Assembly: GCA_023248665.1 (NCBI GenBank)
Contig: JAHFEC010000022.1
Span: 1-12,431, forward strand
DNA from: Microcaldota archaeon
Lineage (GTDB): Archaea > Micrarchaeota > Micrarchaeia > Anstonellales > Anstonellaceae
Direction of reading: 5' to 3'
DNA length: 12,431 nt
Of this stretch, positions 1 through 8,200 are shown in pieces; the first letter of the stretch is position 1; every line of letters starts with the position of its first letter. The notes under the pieces are model-generated. The model was not told the origin of the DNA. It ran no database searches and was given only the letters and a program-made list of their open reading frames with translations. Position numbers and translations under genes: made by a program.

Positions 1-896
1 TGCGTATAGGTGGTGTTGATGTAATCCGTGAACCTGTCCACCACCGCCGTGGAGCTGGGCGAGGCGCAGAAGAAATCGTTGGTCGGGAAATAATAGCGCG
101 CCCGGTCGTAGTCCGAGAAGCTGCCCTGCACCCCGAGGCGGAAGGAATTGACCGACCACTTGCCGCTCTTGAGCAGGCGGCTGGTCGTCTGGTCATAGGG
201 GCTGAACAGGCACACCTGCCCCACGAGGCCGGACGGCGGGTTGCTCATGCCCTGCTCGGCGAAGGTGTTGGTCTGTCCGTTGCCCTGCGCGTCCTTTTTG
301 GTGAGTGCGCTCAGGCCGTTGCTGTCCACCACGATTTTCTGCGAGGGCGAGCGCTTGCCGCAGATAAGGGCCGTGCAGTTGTTCTGCACGCACGGGTCGG
401 GCGTGGCGTCCGCGCAGATGGGCGCCACGCGCAGGGATTTGTCGTATTCGCCAGTGTATTGGCCGTTCTTGTCCTTTTTGTAGCCGTAGCAGGTGAACTG
501 CTTGTCCTCGTTGGTGCAGTCGGCCGGCTGGAAATTGCAGTTGCCGGATGCGGGGGAGGAGCAGTCGGCCAGGGTGAGGGGCGCCAGCTTGGTCTTGTCA
601 TGGTCGGCGGCATAGGTGTCGCCATGGTAGAGCGTGCCGTCGATGCCGATGAATTGGCATGCGCCGCAAGCAGAGAGGGCGGAGAGGCCGTTGGAGTCCG
701 GCTTGGCGGAGGCGATGGCGCATGAGTAGAAGTGGGGGTCGGCGTTCTGCGTGCAGCACGCGCCGGACTGGAGATTGGCGTTGGGGTTGGACACGCAGCC
801 GGAGAGGAAGAGGACGGAGAGGATGGCCAGCAGGGCCATGACCTCGCGCGCCCCGGGGCGCGGGCAGCCAAATCCGTTTCTCCTGAAAGATTCCAT
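1..896 (-). CDS. Cysteine-rich putative surface lipoprotein, 3' end cut by window edge
   Basis: This open frame runs from an ATG at 896 through the left edge with no stop, so at least 298 residues are present and the C-terminus is missing. A hydrophobic core (LLAILSVLFL, about residues 22-31) is followed by LSGC, a lipobox with Cys34, suggesting export and lipid anchoring on the cell surface. About 16 cysteines follow the core, including CC and CxxC pairs. The octapeptide DSNGLSAL occurs twice (675-698 and 303-326). The second copy sits in a CGKRSPSQKIVVDSNGLSAL segment that resembles CGHSRPLKDIAVLDSSGGI in the giant protein at 5202-9998, so the two probably share a fold or a partner. The 896 start has GTGAT 4 nt upstream. 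In-frame alternatives are ATG 839, right before the hydrophobic core, and ATG 968, which adds 24 Lys/Asn-rich residues. The function is unknown. The cysteine-rich, exported character is clear and the lipoprotein call is inferred from the lipobox. Confidence 0.72.
   Translation of the reverse strand, partial: MESFRRNGFGCPRPGAREVMALLAILSVLFLSGCVSNPNANLQSGACCTQNADPHFYSCAIASAKPDSNGLSALSACGACQFIGIDGTLYHGDTYAADHDKTKLAPLTLADCSSPASGNCNFQPADCTNEDKQFTCYGYKKDKNGQYTGEYDKSLRVAPICADATPDPCVQNNCTALICGKRSPSQKIVVDSNGLSALTKKDAQGNGQTNTFAEQGMSNPPSGLVGQVCLFSPYDQTTSRLLKSGKWSVNSFRLGVQGSFSDYDRARYYFPTNDFFCASPSSTAVVDRFTDYINTTYT
847..862. repeat. Perfect 16-bp GC palindrome in lipoprotein 5' region
   Basis: CGCGCCCCGGGGCGCG is a perfect palindrome between the candidate starts ATG 896 and ATG 839. 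If translation begins at 896 it encodes part of a basic stretch before the signal core. If it begins at 839 it lies in the leader. Comparable GC hairpins occur in the same relative place in other genes of the array. Confidence 0.6.
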
Positions 897-975
897 CACA
901 ATCACGGGGTTGCTGGTATTTTTTTTCGGGTTTATTTTCGTTCGATTTTTCGAGGTCTTTGTTTTCATTTTTTTT

Positions 976-1097
976 GTTTTGCTTTCGTTTGTTTTTTCTT
1001 GCTTTCTATGTTTTGCGAATTTTGCTTTTGTGCTTGTGTTTGTTTTGCTTTCGTTTGTTTTTTCTTGCTTTCTATGTTTTGCGAATTTTGCTTTTGT
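976..1097. repeat. Two-copy 66-bp tandem repeat
   Basis: The unit beginning GTTTTGCTTTCGTTTG on the plus strand starts at 976 and again at 1042. The copies are identical for about 55 bp and then diverge near the end of the second copy, where a 17-bp repeat takes over. The unit is divisible by three, which explains why long spurious plus-strand reading frames cross it. Confidence 0.85.
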
Positions 1098-1102
1098 GTT
1101 TG

Positions 1103-1187
1103 TTTTTATTTTGCTTTTGTTTTTATTTTGCTTTTGTTTTTATTTTGCTTTTGTTTTTATTTTGCTTTTGTTTTTATTTTGCTTTTG
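1103..1187. repeat. Five-copy 17-bp tandem repeat
   Basis: Five identical, head-to-tail copies of TTTTTATTTTGCTTTTG (plus strand) are present, followed by a partial sixth. The 17-bp period rotates reading frames, and each unit carries TAA on the minus strand, so it blocks every frame of the operon strand and is not protein-coding. It ends about 20 bp from the stop of the upstream gene. Confidence 0.92.
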
Positions 1188-1206
1188 TTTTTCTTTCGAT
1201 GCTTTC

Positions 1207-2514
1207 TCATACGGTCTTCGATATGAAATGCAGGAGCTCCCCGGAATCCCCGCCCAGCATCGGGGCCGCGCCGGAGATGAAGATGAGGGTGATGGAGAGG
1301 GCGGCAAGGGGATTGAAGAATGTTTCTATTTGCAGGTTGGTCAGCTCGGCGGCGACCTTGCCGATGTCCGGGATGGCCAGCTTGGTCTGCTCGGCGCTGG
1401 CGAGGTTGGATTTGGTGTTCAGGCTCACGATGCCGGAAAAGCCCGAGTAGCAGGCATTGAGCTGAAGGGCGGGCGAGGGGATGATGTCCTCGGGGTTGGG
1501 CTTCGAGGTGGTGGGGTCCAGCAGGATGTAGGCGATGGGGAATACGACGTAAAAGCCCAGCGCGATTGCGATGAAGAGCGCGCCGATGCCGCGCAGGGGC
1601 GGGAAGATGCGCAAGAGTATCCCGAGGGGCAGGAACACATACATCATGTTGTGCGCGATGTAATCCACGAACATGTAGGTCGCGTGCAGGGTGATGGAAA
1701 TGCCCACGAGGCGGTTGGCGATAAAGTGCGCCTGCTCCATGTTGGTGTGCAGCACGTTGTCCCAGTCGCCGTTCCAGACCGGGTTGCCCGTGACGAAGAT
1801 CTGCACCGAGGTCTGGGGCTCGTACACCTTGTTCTGCGCGTAGGCCTGGTTGTACAGGGTCTCGGCATAGAGGATTTTCTCCTCAAGCTTGCACTGGATG
1901 ACGTTGAAAGGGCCGTTCTCCCAGACGTCCATCTTGAGGCCTTGGCATTGGGTGGTGGTGCCCGCCGGCAAGAGGCCGCTGGATGCGATGAGGGCGAATC
2001 CGCCGGCCACCATCACGCCCATGCCGGTCACCAGCAGGGCGGAGGCGGTGGTCTGAAAGAATTCGGACTGCGCCCAGCGCTCGACGGATTGGATGCGCAG
2101 CACGTGCCCTACGATATACACGAATGCGTTGGCGAAGAAGCAGGCCGCGATGGCCAGCATGGCGAGGCCCACCCACGAGCGCCCTGCGTTGATGGGCTGC
2201 CACTGGCCCTGCGCGTTGGCGATGGCCCACGGCGTGCCGGCGAATAGGAAGCCGTTCGCGCCCGAGCCGCCGGCGAGGTCTTGGGGAAGCTGCTCGCTCC
2301 ACTTCGCATCCTGCGCGAAGAAGAGGCCCGATAGGGATGAGAGGAGGAGGACAGATAACAAAACCACGAAAAAGACGCGAACAGGCAAAGGCCGGTGCGC
2401 GGATTTGGGCACGCGGGAGACGGCAGACATGAAATGCCCGCTCGCAGGCTCGCGCTCGCGGATGGCCGGAAGCGGCGCGGGCAGGGCGTTCGTTGTTTTT
2501 TTCTTTTTTTGCAT
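1207..2514 (-). CDS. VirB6-like polytopic membrane protein, paralogue 6 of the array
   Basis: The protein has 435 residues. A basic, Pro-rich N-terminus leads to a signal-like helix (47-67). Helices follow at about 114-139, 156-178, 285-303, 311-333 and 401-416. The family marks are present but drifted: VERWAQSEFFQ (144-154), GILLRIFPPLRGIG (298-311, where the usual TRK is LRG), LFIAIALGFYVVFP (313-326) and tail MLGGDSGELLHFISKTV. The first outer loop carries a Cys pair (190 and 208). The likely role is an integral membrane subunit of a secretion or conjugation-type complex, inferred from VirB6-like topology. ATG 2514 follows the stop of the 22-codon ORF by 2 nt and has GGTG 5 nt upstream, favouring this start; ATG 2430 (Met29) is the alternative. 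This is the last paralogue of the array, followed by the repeat spacer and the lipoprotein gene. Confidence 0.85.
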   Translation of the reverse strand: MQKKKKTTNALPAPLPAIREREPASGHFMSAVSRVPKSAHRPLPVRVFFVVLLSVLLLSSLSGLFFAQDAKWSEQLPQDLAGGSGANGFLFAGTPWAIANAQGQWQPINAGRSWVGLAMLAIAACFFANAFVYIVGHVLRIQSVERWAQSEFFQTTASALLVTGMGVMVAGGFALIASSGLLPAGTTTQCQGLKMDVWENGPFNVIQCKLEEKILYAETLYNQAYAQNKVYEPQTSVQIFVTGNPVWNGDWDNVLHTNMEQAHFIANRLVGISITLHATYMFVDYIAHNMMYVFLPLGILLRIFPPLRGIGALFIAIALGFYVVFPIAYILLDPTTSKPNPEDIIPSPALQLNACYSGFSGIVSLNTKSNLASAEQTKLAIPDIGKVAAELTNLQIETFFNPLAALSITLIFISGAAPMLGGDSGELLHFISKTV

Positions 2515-2516
2515 TC

Positions 2517-2585
2517 TTACACCATCAGCAGGCGGGCGAGCAGGCCCGGCAACGCGGCGGCATTGCGATTTTTCTTTTCCTCCAT
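2517..2585 (-). CDS. Possible 22-residue peptide in a coupled junction
   Basis: An ATG at 2585 lies 2 nt after the TGA of the 2588-3841 gene. It encodes a 22-residue peptide starting MEEKKNRNAAALP and ends in TAA 2 nt before the ATG of the next gene. Both of its borders have the same context, GATGGTGT[G/A]AGAATG, giving GGTG at 5-nt spacing for this ORF and for its downstream neighbour. It may be a small protein, a translational relay between two genes, or just a duplicated start region. No homologue is recognised. Confidence 0.35.
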   Translation of the reverse strand: MEEKKNRNAAALPGLLARLLMV

Positions 2586-2587
2586 TC

Positions 2588-3841
2588 TCACACCATCTGG
2601 ATTAGCTTGCTGGCATCCACTTCCTCGCCCAACAGGGCCGCGAGGTCGCGGATGAACATCACCGCCAGCAGCAGCCCGACGGAGGGGAAGAGCACGGCGC
2701 GCAGGAAATTGAGCGCCGTGAGCCGGAAGTATTGGGGCAGGTCCACCAGCTTGCCGGAGTTGGCAGGATGGAGCAGGGCGTTGGGCAGGCTGTCCTCGCC
2801 GCCCGTGTAGGCGTCGTATGGATTGGAGGCCAGCGCGGACTCGCGCGCGTAGATCGCCGACATCTGCCGGACCGGATCGCTGCTCTGGATGGAGGGGTCG
2901 CTGCGGATGGAGGAATCGGCCTGGGCGGAAAGCACGCCGGAGACGTCGCCGCCCCCGCCCACGTAGAGGTTCGGAACGATGAGGCCCATCATCGCGAACA
3001 CGATCGGGTAGAAGATATATAAGCCGACGCCGATGGCGACGAGGGTGGAGCCGATGGGCCGGCCGAAGGGGATGGAGCGGAAGAGGAATCCGACGGGCAC
3101 GAGGAAGATGAAGAAGCCGTTGGAGGCCGAAAAGAACACCAGCGCGAAATACTGCAGCAGGATGGAGAGCAGGAAGGTGGAGTTGAGGTTGAGGAGCATG
3201 TTCATGGTGCCGATGGTGGTCCAGTCGCCCGAATGCGGGGAGTTGGAATAGCCGTTCCCGCCGAGGCCGGCCATCTGGGGCAGGAAATTGTTGAACGTCG
3301 CGCGGATGTTGAGCAGGCCCATCTCGTAGCGGATCATGGTGATGGTCAGGTGGGTCTGCCCCACCCCCCAGTCGAGGTACGCCTGGGCGGTGCTGAACAT
3401 GTTGTAATCGCCGCCGGCCACGGGGATGCCGAGCCCCAGCCCGCTCCATTGGGTGAATTCGTCGATGCGGATGCTGCATTCGAGGCTCACCAGCCAGAGG
3501 ATGACGGCGAAGAACAGGACGGAGAGGAGCACCTGCGCGGCTTCGGTCTTGGCCCAGTCCAGCAGATGCGGGTTGGAAAGGGCGGTGCCCAGCATGAAGG
3601 CGATGGCAATGAGCGCGAGGATGGCCGCCATGCCGAAACCCATGTAGGTGAACGACTGCTGAAAGCTGACGGGCTCGCAGACGTGGACGATCACGGGCGG
3701 CGCGGCAAAAGAAACGGACGCCAAGGCCAATAAGAAAAAGAAAAACACAGGAAACCCCCGCAGAGGCCCTGCGGTACCGGCGCGCGCGAAGGCGCGCGAT
3801 CGGGCCTCGGGGCCCGCCCCTTCTGTTGGTTTTTCCGCCAT
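2588..3841 (-). CDS. VirB6-like polytopic membrane protein, paralogue 5 of the array
   Basis: The protein has 417 residues from ATG 3841. An Ala/Arg-rich n-region leads to a strong signal peptide core (31-46, VFFFFLLALASVSFA) with likely cleavage after Ala46 or Ala47. Helices follow at about 69-88, 102-120, 222-255, 263-287 and 380-398. Family marks are LLDWAKTEAAQ (93-103), GFLFRSIPFGRPIG (251-264), STLVAIGVGLYIFYP (265-279) and tail LLGEEVDASKLIQMV. Outer loops are short on cysteine (Cys55, Cys122). The inferred role is a membrane platform or channel subunit. Translation from ATG 4003 is also open, but that stretch lies inside the preceding gene and reads as a shadow of it; 3841 follows that gene's stop by 23 nt. 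The codons for residues 9-28 contain three consecutive GC hairpins, which is unusual for a signal-peptide n-region. Confidence 0.87.
   Translation of the reverse strand: MAEKPTEGAGPEARSRAFARAGTAGPLRGFPVFFFFLLALASVSFAAPPVIVHVCEPVSFQQSFTYMGFGMAAILALIAIAFMLGTALSNPHLLDWAKTEAAQVLLSVLFFAVILWLVSLECSIRIDEFTQWSGLGLGIPVAGGDYNMFSTAQAYLDWGVGQTHLTITMIRYEMGLLNIRATFNNFLPQMAGLGGNGYSNSPHSGDWTTIGTMNMLLNLNSTFLLSILLQYFALVFFSASNGFFIFLVPVGFLFRSIPFGRPIGSTLVAIGVGLYIFYPIVFAMMGLIVPNLYVGGGGDVSGVLSAQADSSIRSDPSIQSSDPVRQMSAIYARESALASNPYDAYTGGEDSLPNALLHPANSGKLVDLPQYFRLTALNFLRAVLFPSVGLLLAVMFIRDLAALLGEEVDASKLIQMV
3758..3816. repeat. Three consecutive GC hairpins in a signal-peptide coding region
   Basis: Three short inverted repeats follow each other: CCGCAG/CTGCGG with a 5-nt loop (3758-3774), CGCGCGC/GCGCGCG with a 4-nt loop (3781-3798) and CGGGCC/GGCCCG with a 4-nt loop (3801-3816). 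They lie within the first 28 codons of the gene starting at 3841, before the hydrophobic signal core. They could form RNA hairpins just after the start codon. Confidence 0.7.
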
Positions 3842-3864
3842 GTTTTTTACCCGTTTATTTTTTC

Positions 3865-5031
3865 CTAGCTCAATCTCGCGATGGCCGACACGTCCACTTC
3901 GGTGTTCATCAGGTGGGCGAAGGCGCGCGTGGCCCCGAAGGTCACGCTCAGGGCGAAGGCCGTCATCAGGAGCGTGCGCGCCACCACCCAGAATACGAGC
4001 CATTGGGCGTTCTTATCGATCAGATCGTTCATCTTGCTGACCAGGCCGCTCTCGTCAGGCCGGAAGGGATCGCAGTCCAGCGTGCCGGGGTCGAGCGCGT
4101 TGACGCGGGCCAGACTGATGTAGGGGAATGGGACGAGGCTGCCCGAGGCGTCCGTCGTCTCGGGCATGAGGATGAAATGGTCGGCCAGCGACTGGCCGAA
4201 GAGCAGGGCGGCCGGGAAGACGAGGTAGAGGCTGATGGCCAATGCGATGAGGGTGGAGCCGACCTTGCGCGTGATGTTGAGCGCGCGCAGCACGATGCCG
4301 GCCGGCAGCAGGAGGGTGAGCACGACTGAATAGTTCATGGTCAGCAGGATGCGCTCGGCCTCGAGGTCCATGAGCGCGAATCCGGAGGCGTTGAGCAGCT
4401 GGCCCAAAGGCCCGCGCAGCACGCCGTAGGCCGAACAGCCCGGGATGCCCATGCCCACGCCGAGGAAATTGACGAATCCCAGCTTCGCCCCGGCCTCGGA
4501 AATCTTGTTGGAGTAGGCGAGGGCCGAGCGGGACACGTCGGTGATGATTTGGGTCTGGGCGGAATTGATTTGAAGCGCCCAGTCGTTGATTTTCAGGTTG
4601 GCGGGGCAGACCGCCTGGCTGTTGACGATCGTGATGTCCCGGCAGGTGAGCGCGCCGTAGAGGTCCTGCGGCGGGTCGGGCATATGGGCGCAGATTTGCG
4701 GCTGCATCATGGCGCACATGAATGAGGAGAGGCCGGTCTCGATATTCGGGATTTCGGCCAGGAGCACGAGGGCGATGACGGCCGTCAGGAACACCTGCAA
4801 GAGCTCGTCGCGGATGATGGCCTTGAAGGATTCGAGGTGCAGGAAGGTGACGACGAAATACGCGAGGACGATGATGGTGACGCTGGCCAGAAGTGCGACG
4901 AACACGGCTGGCTGCCACGGCGCTACGGTTGCATGCGCCATCGGAAGCATGATGAGGAATGAGAGAAATACAAGCAAAAGACGGATAGGAGTGCGCGCGC
5001 TCTCAAAGCCTCGGCCGCGCGAGCGGCGCAT
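3865..5031 (-). CDS. VirB6-like polytopic membrane protein, paralogue 4 of the array
   Basis: The protein has 388 residues from ATG 5031. An Arg-rich n-region, a hydrophobic core (17-30) and an AHA site at 32-34 make a standard signal peptide. Helices follow at about 41-64, 78-93, 232-250, 258-280 and 347-367. Family marks are LESFKAIIRDELLQ (66-79, where the Trp of other copies is not kept), GIVLRALNITRKVG (245-258), STLIALAISLYLVFP (259-273) and tail HLMNTEVDVSAIARLS, which has lost the GG. The first outer loop carries four cysteines (106, 114, 130, 142). Start 5031 has AAGGTGA 10 nt upstream. The frame stays open to ATG 5067 and ATG 5154 inside the 29-bp repeats, giving Lys/Asn-rich extensions I regard as leader. 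The role is inferred as a membrane subunit of the same complex. The stop lies 23 nt before the next gene. Confidence 0.87.
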   Translation of the reverse strand: MRRSRGRGFESARTPIRLLLVFLSFLIMLPMAHATVAPWQPAVFVALLASVTIIVLAYFVVTFLHLESFKAIIRDELLQVFLTAVIALVLLAEIPNIETGLSSFMCAMMQPQICAHMPDPPQDLYGALTCRDITIVNSQAVCPANLKINDWALQINSAQTQIITDVSRSALAYSNKISEAGAKLGFVNFLGVGMGIPGCSAYGVLRGPLGQLLNASGFALMDLEAERILLTMNYSVVLTLLLPAGIVLRALNITRKVGSTLIALAISLYLVFPAALLFGQSLADHFILMPETTDASGSLVPFPYISLARVNALDPGTLDCDPFRPDESGLVSKMNDLIDKNAQWLVFWVVARTLLMTAFALSVTFGATRAFAHLMNTEVDVSAIARLS

Positions 5032-5037
5032 GGCCGA
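5011..5037. promoter_or_regulatory. Inverted repeats around the start codon at 5031
   Basis: TCGGCC at 5011-5016 and GGCCGA at 5032-5037 are complementary and would enclose the start codon (5029-5031) in the loop. A competing hairpin, GCCGC/GCGGC with loop GCGA, lies at 5014-5027. Either could affect initiation in RNA. A regulatory role is only inferred. Confidence 0.3.
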
Positions 5038-5041
5038 ATTT

Positions 5042-5048
5042 TCACCTT
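5042..5048 (-). promoter_or_regulatory. Ribosome binding site AAGGTGA deciding start 5031
   Basis: AAGGTGA on the coding strand matches the GGTGA-type Shine-Dalgarno core common in archaea. It lies 10 nt before ATG 5031, immediately after the repeat block, and supports starting translation there and not inside the repeats. Confidence 0.6.
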
Positions 5049-5063
5049 GTTTTATGTTTTTTT

Positions 5064-5179
5064 CCATTTGTTTTTTCCCTTGTTTTCTTTTTCCATTTGT
5101 TTTTTCCCTTGTTTTCTTTTTCCATTTGTTTTTTCCCTTGTTTTCTTTTTCCATTTGTTTTTTCCCTTGTTTTCTTTTT
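5064..5179. repeat. Four-copy 29-bp tandem repeat with an ATG in each unit
   Basis: Four identical copies start at 5064, 5093, 5122 and 5151. On the coding strand each unit contains AAGGGA, then 8 nt, then ATGG, so every copy carries a start codon behind a weak purine-rich site. Because 29 is not divisible by three, the four ATGs (5154, 5125, 5096, 5067) rotate frames. The first and last are in frame with the gene at 3865-5031; the middle two give short Lys-rich peptides ending just before its start. Confidence 0.93.
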
Positions 5180-5201
5180 TTGTTTATTTTCCTTTTCCCA
5201 C

Positions 5202-8200
5202 TTATATCAGCTTGAACAATCCCGGAATCTCAACGTCCCCACCCAAGAGGGGCGAGAGCACGCGGATGAACGCGATGGTGATGATGGCACCGAAAATCGG
5301 CAGGAGCACGGCCGGGATGTAGAGCGAGCCGATGCTCTGCCACGAGGTCATGGTGGCCTCGGCACCGCCGTAGGAGGACATCAGGTCCTTGGGCGTCATG
5401 GCGGTGGCCCCGGACAGAATGTCTGCGGGCGAGCACAGGGAGGCACAGTCGGTGCGCACATAGGGCTTGGCCGTGCAGTCCTCCTCGCATTGGGTGCAAC
5501 TGGCGCATGGAGATGCGCCGCCGGCCGCGCCCTGACAGGCGGGCGGGAGGTTCTCGGTATGGCAGGCCTCCCCGATGTCGCCCCCATCGCATCCGGCTGG
5601 CAGGGAGCCGTCGGGCATGCGGATGCGGCAACGGGCCGGGCAGCCCAGGCCCGCGCCGCCGATGTAGGGCGCGCAGGTGCCGGGCGGAGTGGCGGTGGGA
5701 AGATGGAAGTCGGATGCTTTCACGCCGCAGAAGCCGGGCGGGGAGGGCGGGCTCTGGTCGGGCAGTGTGGGGGAGAGGGCGCAGTCGGATTGGGCGCAAT
5801 CGGGCCCTAGCCCGCCGACGAGCAGCGTGTCGGTGCAAGCCGAACCGCCCTCGACGCGGCAGAACGACGGGCATTGCTGGCAGTTGCCATTGGCCGGAAT
5901 GGGCTGGGTGGAAGTGCCCATGTCGTCCACATAGCTGGCATAGGGCATGCAGGCGACGGCGCGGGCGTTGTATTGCGCTTTGCAAACGTCCGGCAGGCCG
6001 CTGATGAGCGCAGACGTGCCGCCGTTTCCGTGGGCAGCGAACGAGCCGCAGAAGTTGTAATCCGGATTGTCGTTGGCGTTCGGATCATTCAGATTTCCGC
6101 ATTCGTAATAGTCCGACACGCCGGCGGCCGAAATCATCTCATCGAGGCCGGCGTATTTGTGCAGGGGCGTGCATTGGTATGGGCGGTAATTGGACTGGGT
6201 GCTGCTGAATGTGCCGATGGGCATGGAGCAGTCGAGTTGGTACCAATCCTTGCTGTGCAGGCATTGGGCGTTGTCTTCGCTGTTCTTGAAATCGCCGCTG
6301 TCAAGCTGGGTTTGGGTGCAGGCGCCGGACGGGTTGAATACCTGCCCGTTGGCATAGGTGCCGGACGTGTTGCGGACCACGTTCGCCAAGCAGGGTTGCG
6401 CCGAGCCCGGGGCGCTTGGATATTGGCGGGAATTGCCCGGCGAACGCACCCAATAGACCCCGGCGGGGGCGCCGGGCACGAAGGCGCATGCGTGGCTCTG
6501 GCCGGTGCAGGTGGGATAGAGGCTGGCGGGGACAAGGCCCGGGCGGCAGCGCGGATCGCAGTTCTGGCCGAGTCTGGAAGAAGCATCATAGCCGCAGGAG
6601 GAGAGCGCCGTGCCCGGCATGGCCGTGGTGCTGGCCGATGTTTTGTAATCATAGCGGCAAGCGAGCGGACAGGCCTTGCCGCTGTCCATCGAGCGGTTGG
6701 ATTTCTCGGCCGGAGGCAGGATGTTGGGCGCGTACGCGCTGCAAGCGGACGGGATGGTCAGGCGCGGATAGCAGAAGCCGTCGCACGAGCCGGCCGAGGC
6801 GAGGGCCGGATTCATCACGGGGTTGGCGATTTCGCCGTCGGCTAAAACCGTGCTGCCGGGGGCGCAGGACGGCGAGCAGCCCGCCGGCTCGTACACCGAG
6901 TAGGTGTTGTCGTGCGCCCACGACAGAAGCACCTGGCATTGCGGGCCGGTGGAGTGGCTGCCGCCGCTGTCGGACGCGCAGGCCGGGCAGTAGCGGTTCT
7001 GGTTCTCGGGAATGGGGGAATATGGGTTGGCCGCGTCCACGGTGCACATGAAGGGCCCGCTCGTGGCGCGGTCCACCTTGCACGAGGACGGGCAGTAGGC
7101 GTTGCCGCTGCCGTCCGCTCCGGCGCAGTATTTCTCGATGTCCGCCCCCACGCATTCACCGGACACGTCTTGGTTGGGCAAGGAGAGGGCTTGGATGTAG
7201 GGCTGCCCGGCGGGTGGAGAGGTGGGGAAATCGCCCTGGCCTGAATCCAGCATGAAGAATTTTTGGCTGGGGGCGTAGAAGGCCGGGCAGCGCACGTCGC
7301 TGGAATCGGCGCGCACGAAAATCTGCGCGGCGGGAGAGCAGGCTGGCGGGTCGTAGGGAAGCGTGAAAGAGCCGACCGGGTCGACGGTTGGCGAAGAGGG
7401 ATTGTCGTAGGGGCAGTTGACATCGCCCGCATTGGACGAGTAGGTGATGCGCGCGCCGGGGTAGGTGACGCCGTTCACCGTGGTTTGGCTCGCGCCCAGA
7501 TAGAAGCAGGTGAGCGGGTAATGGGCGCTGGATTTGAAGAGGTTGTCGCCGGTCTGGTCGTTGACGGAGGAGGGATTGGAAAAGCGGCAGTCCAGCGGGC
7601 AGCGGGCGCAGTTGTCGGTGAACGAACTCTTCATCTGGCATTGGTCGGCGCGGGTGCAGGCCTGAGCGGTGTTCGGGTCGAGGAATTGGGGCGGGGGTGA
7701 GCAGGAGACCGACACCTGCGTGGTGGTTCCGCCGCCGGACGAGGACGAGAAGGGCGTGGTTTGCAGGGCGCCGAGCGGATCGACCGAGGCATTGGTCTTG
7801 CAGGCGAGCGGACAGCGGTTGCAGGCCTTGGCGATGATGTTGTAGGGGTCGTTGGGGTTGCTGCGGTCATCGGGGTTGCCTTCGCAGTATTTGATATAGG
7901 CCGGATCGCGGTAGGCCTTGGCATTGTCATCGAAGAACACCCGGCACTCGGTTGGGCAGACGTCGGGAATCTTGAGGGCGGTGATGCCGCCGCTCGAATC
8001 AAGCACGGCGATGTCTTTGAGCGGGCGCGAATGGCCGCACACGGCCGAATCGTCGCACTCGGAGTAGGCGACGATGGGCACGCCCTTGGCGCAGTCGAGC
8101 GGAGGCGAGACGGACGGATCGGTCTTGGATAGGCAGGCCTTGCACGCGTCGTTGTTGCAGTCCGGCGTCTTGAACACCGGCGGGTTGCCGGAAACGTCGG

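Larger units (their letters stand above)
897..1206. other. 310-bp A-rich spacer (coding strand) without a gene
   Basis: This spacer lies between the stop of the 1207-2514 gene and the chosen start of the lipoprotein gene. On the coding (minus) strand it is mostly A with some G and C and very little T, so a transcript across it would be largely unstructured. It holds two adjacent tandem repeats (66 bp and 17 bp units) and no T-run that could be an archaeal terminator for the operon. The lipoprotein frame stays open upstream only to a TAA at 1142-1140. I see no second gene in it. Confidence 0.7.

Noticed and set aside
311..871. Minus-strand frame of 186 codons overlapping the lipoprotein
   Set aside because: Ala/Pro/Thr/Ser-rich shadow; the neighbouring frame gives a signal sequence, lipobox and cysteine pattern related to the giant protein and stays open to the edge.
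1103..1187. CRISPR array
   Set aside because: The 17, 29, 66 and 12 bp repeats are directly tandem with no unique spacers, and no cas gene is nearby.
751..2247. Long plus-strand open frames, e.g. 751-2247, 5874-6845, 8232-9275 and 10775-12313
   Set aside because: They lie antisense to clear membrane-protein genes, have low-complexity or Gly/Arg/Asp-biased composition typical of GC-rich antisense frames, and show no domain logic.
2430..2430. Met29 (ATG 2430) as the start of the 1207-2514 gene
   Set aside because: Possible, but no GGTG-type site precedes it, while ATG 2514 has GGTG at 5 nt and is coupled to the preceding stop.
3842..4003. Extension of the 2588-3841 gene to ATG 4003
   Set aside because: It would overlap the 3' end of the preceding gene out of frame. 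ATG 3841 gives a normal signal peptide 23 nt after that gene's stop.
5032..5154. Start of the 388-residue protein at 5154 or 5067
   Set aside because: The added residues are translated repeat. AAGGTGA and a normal signal peptide favour 5031, although in-frame use of 5067 cannot be excluded.
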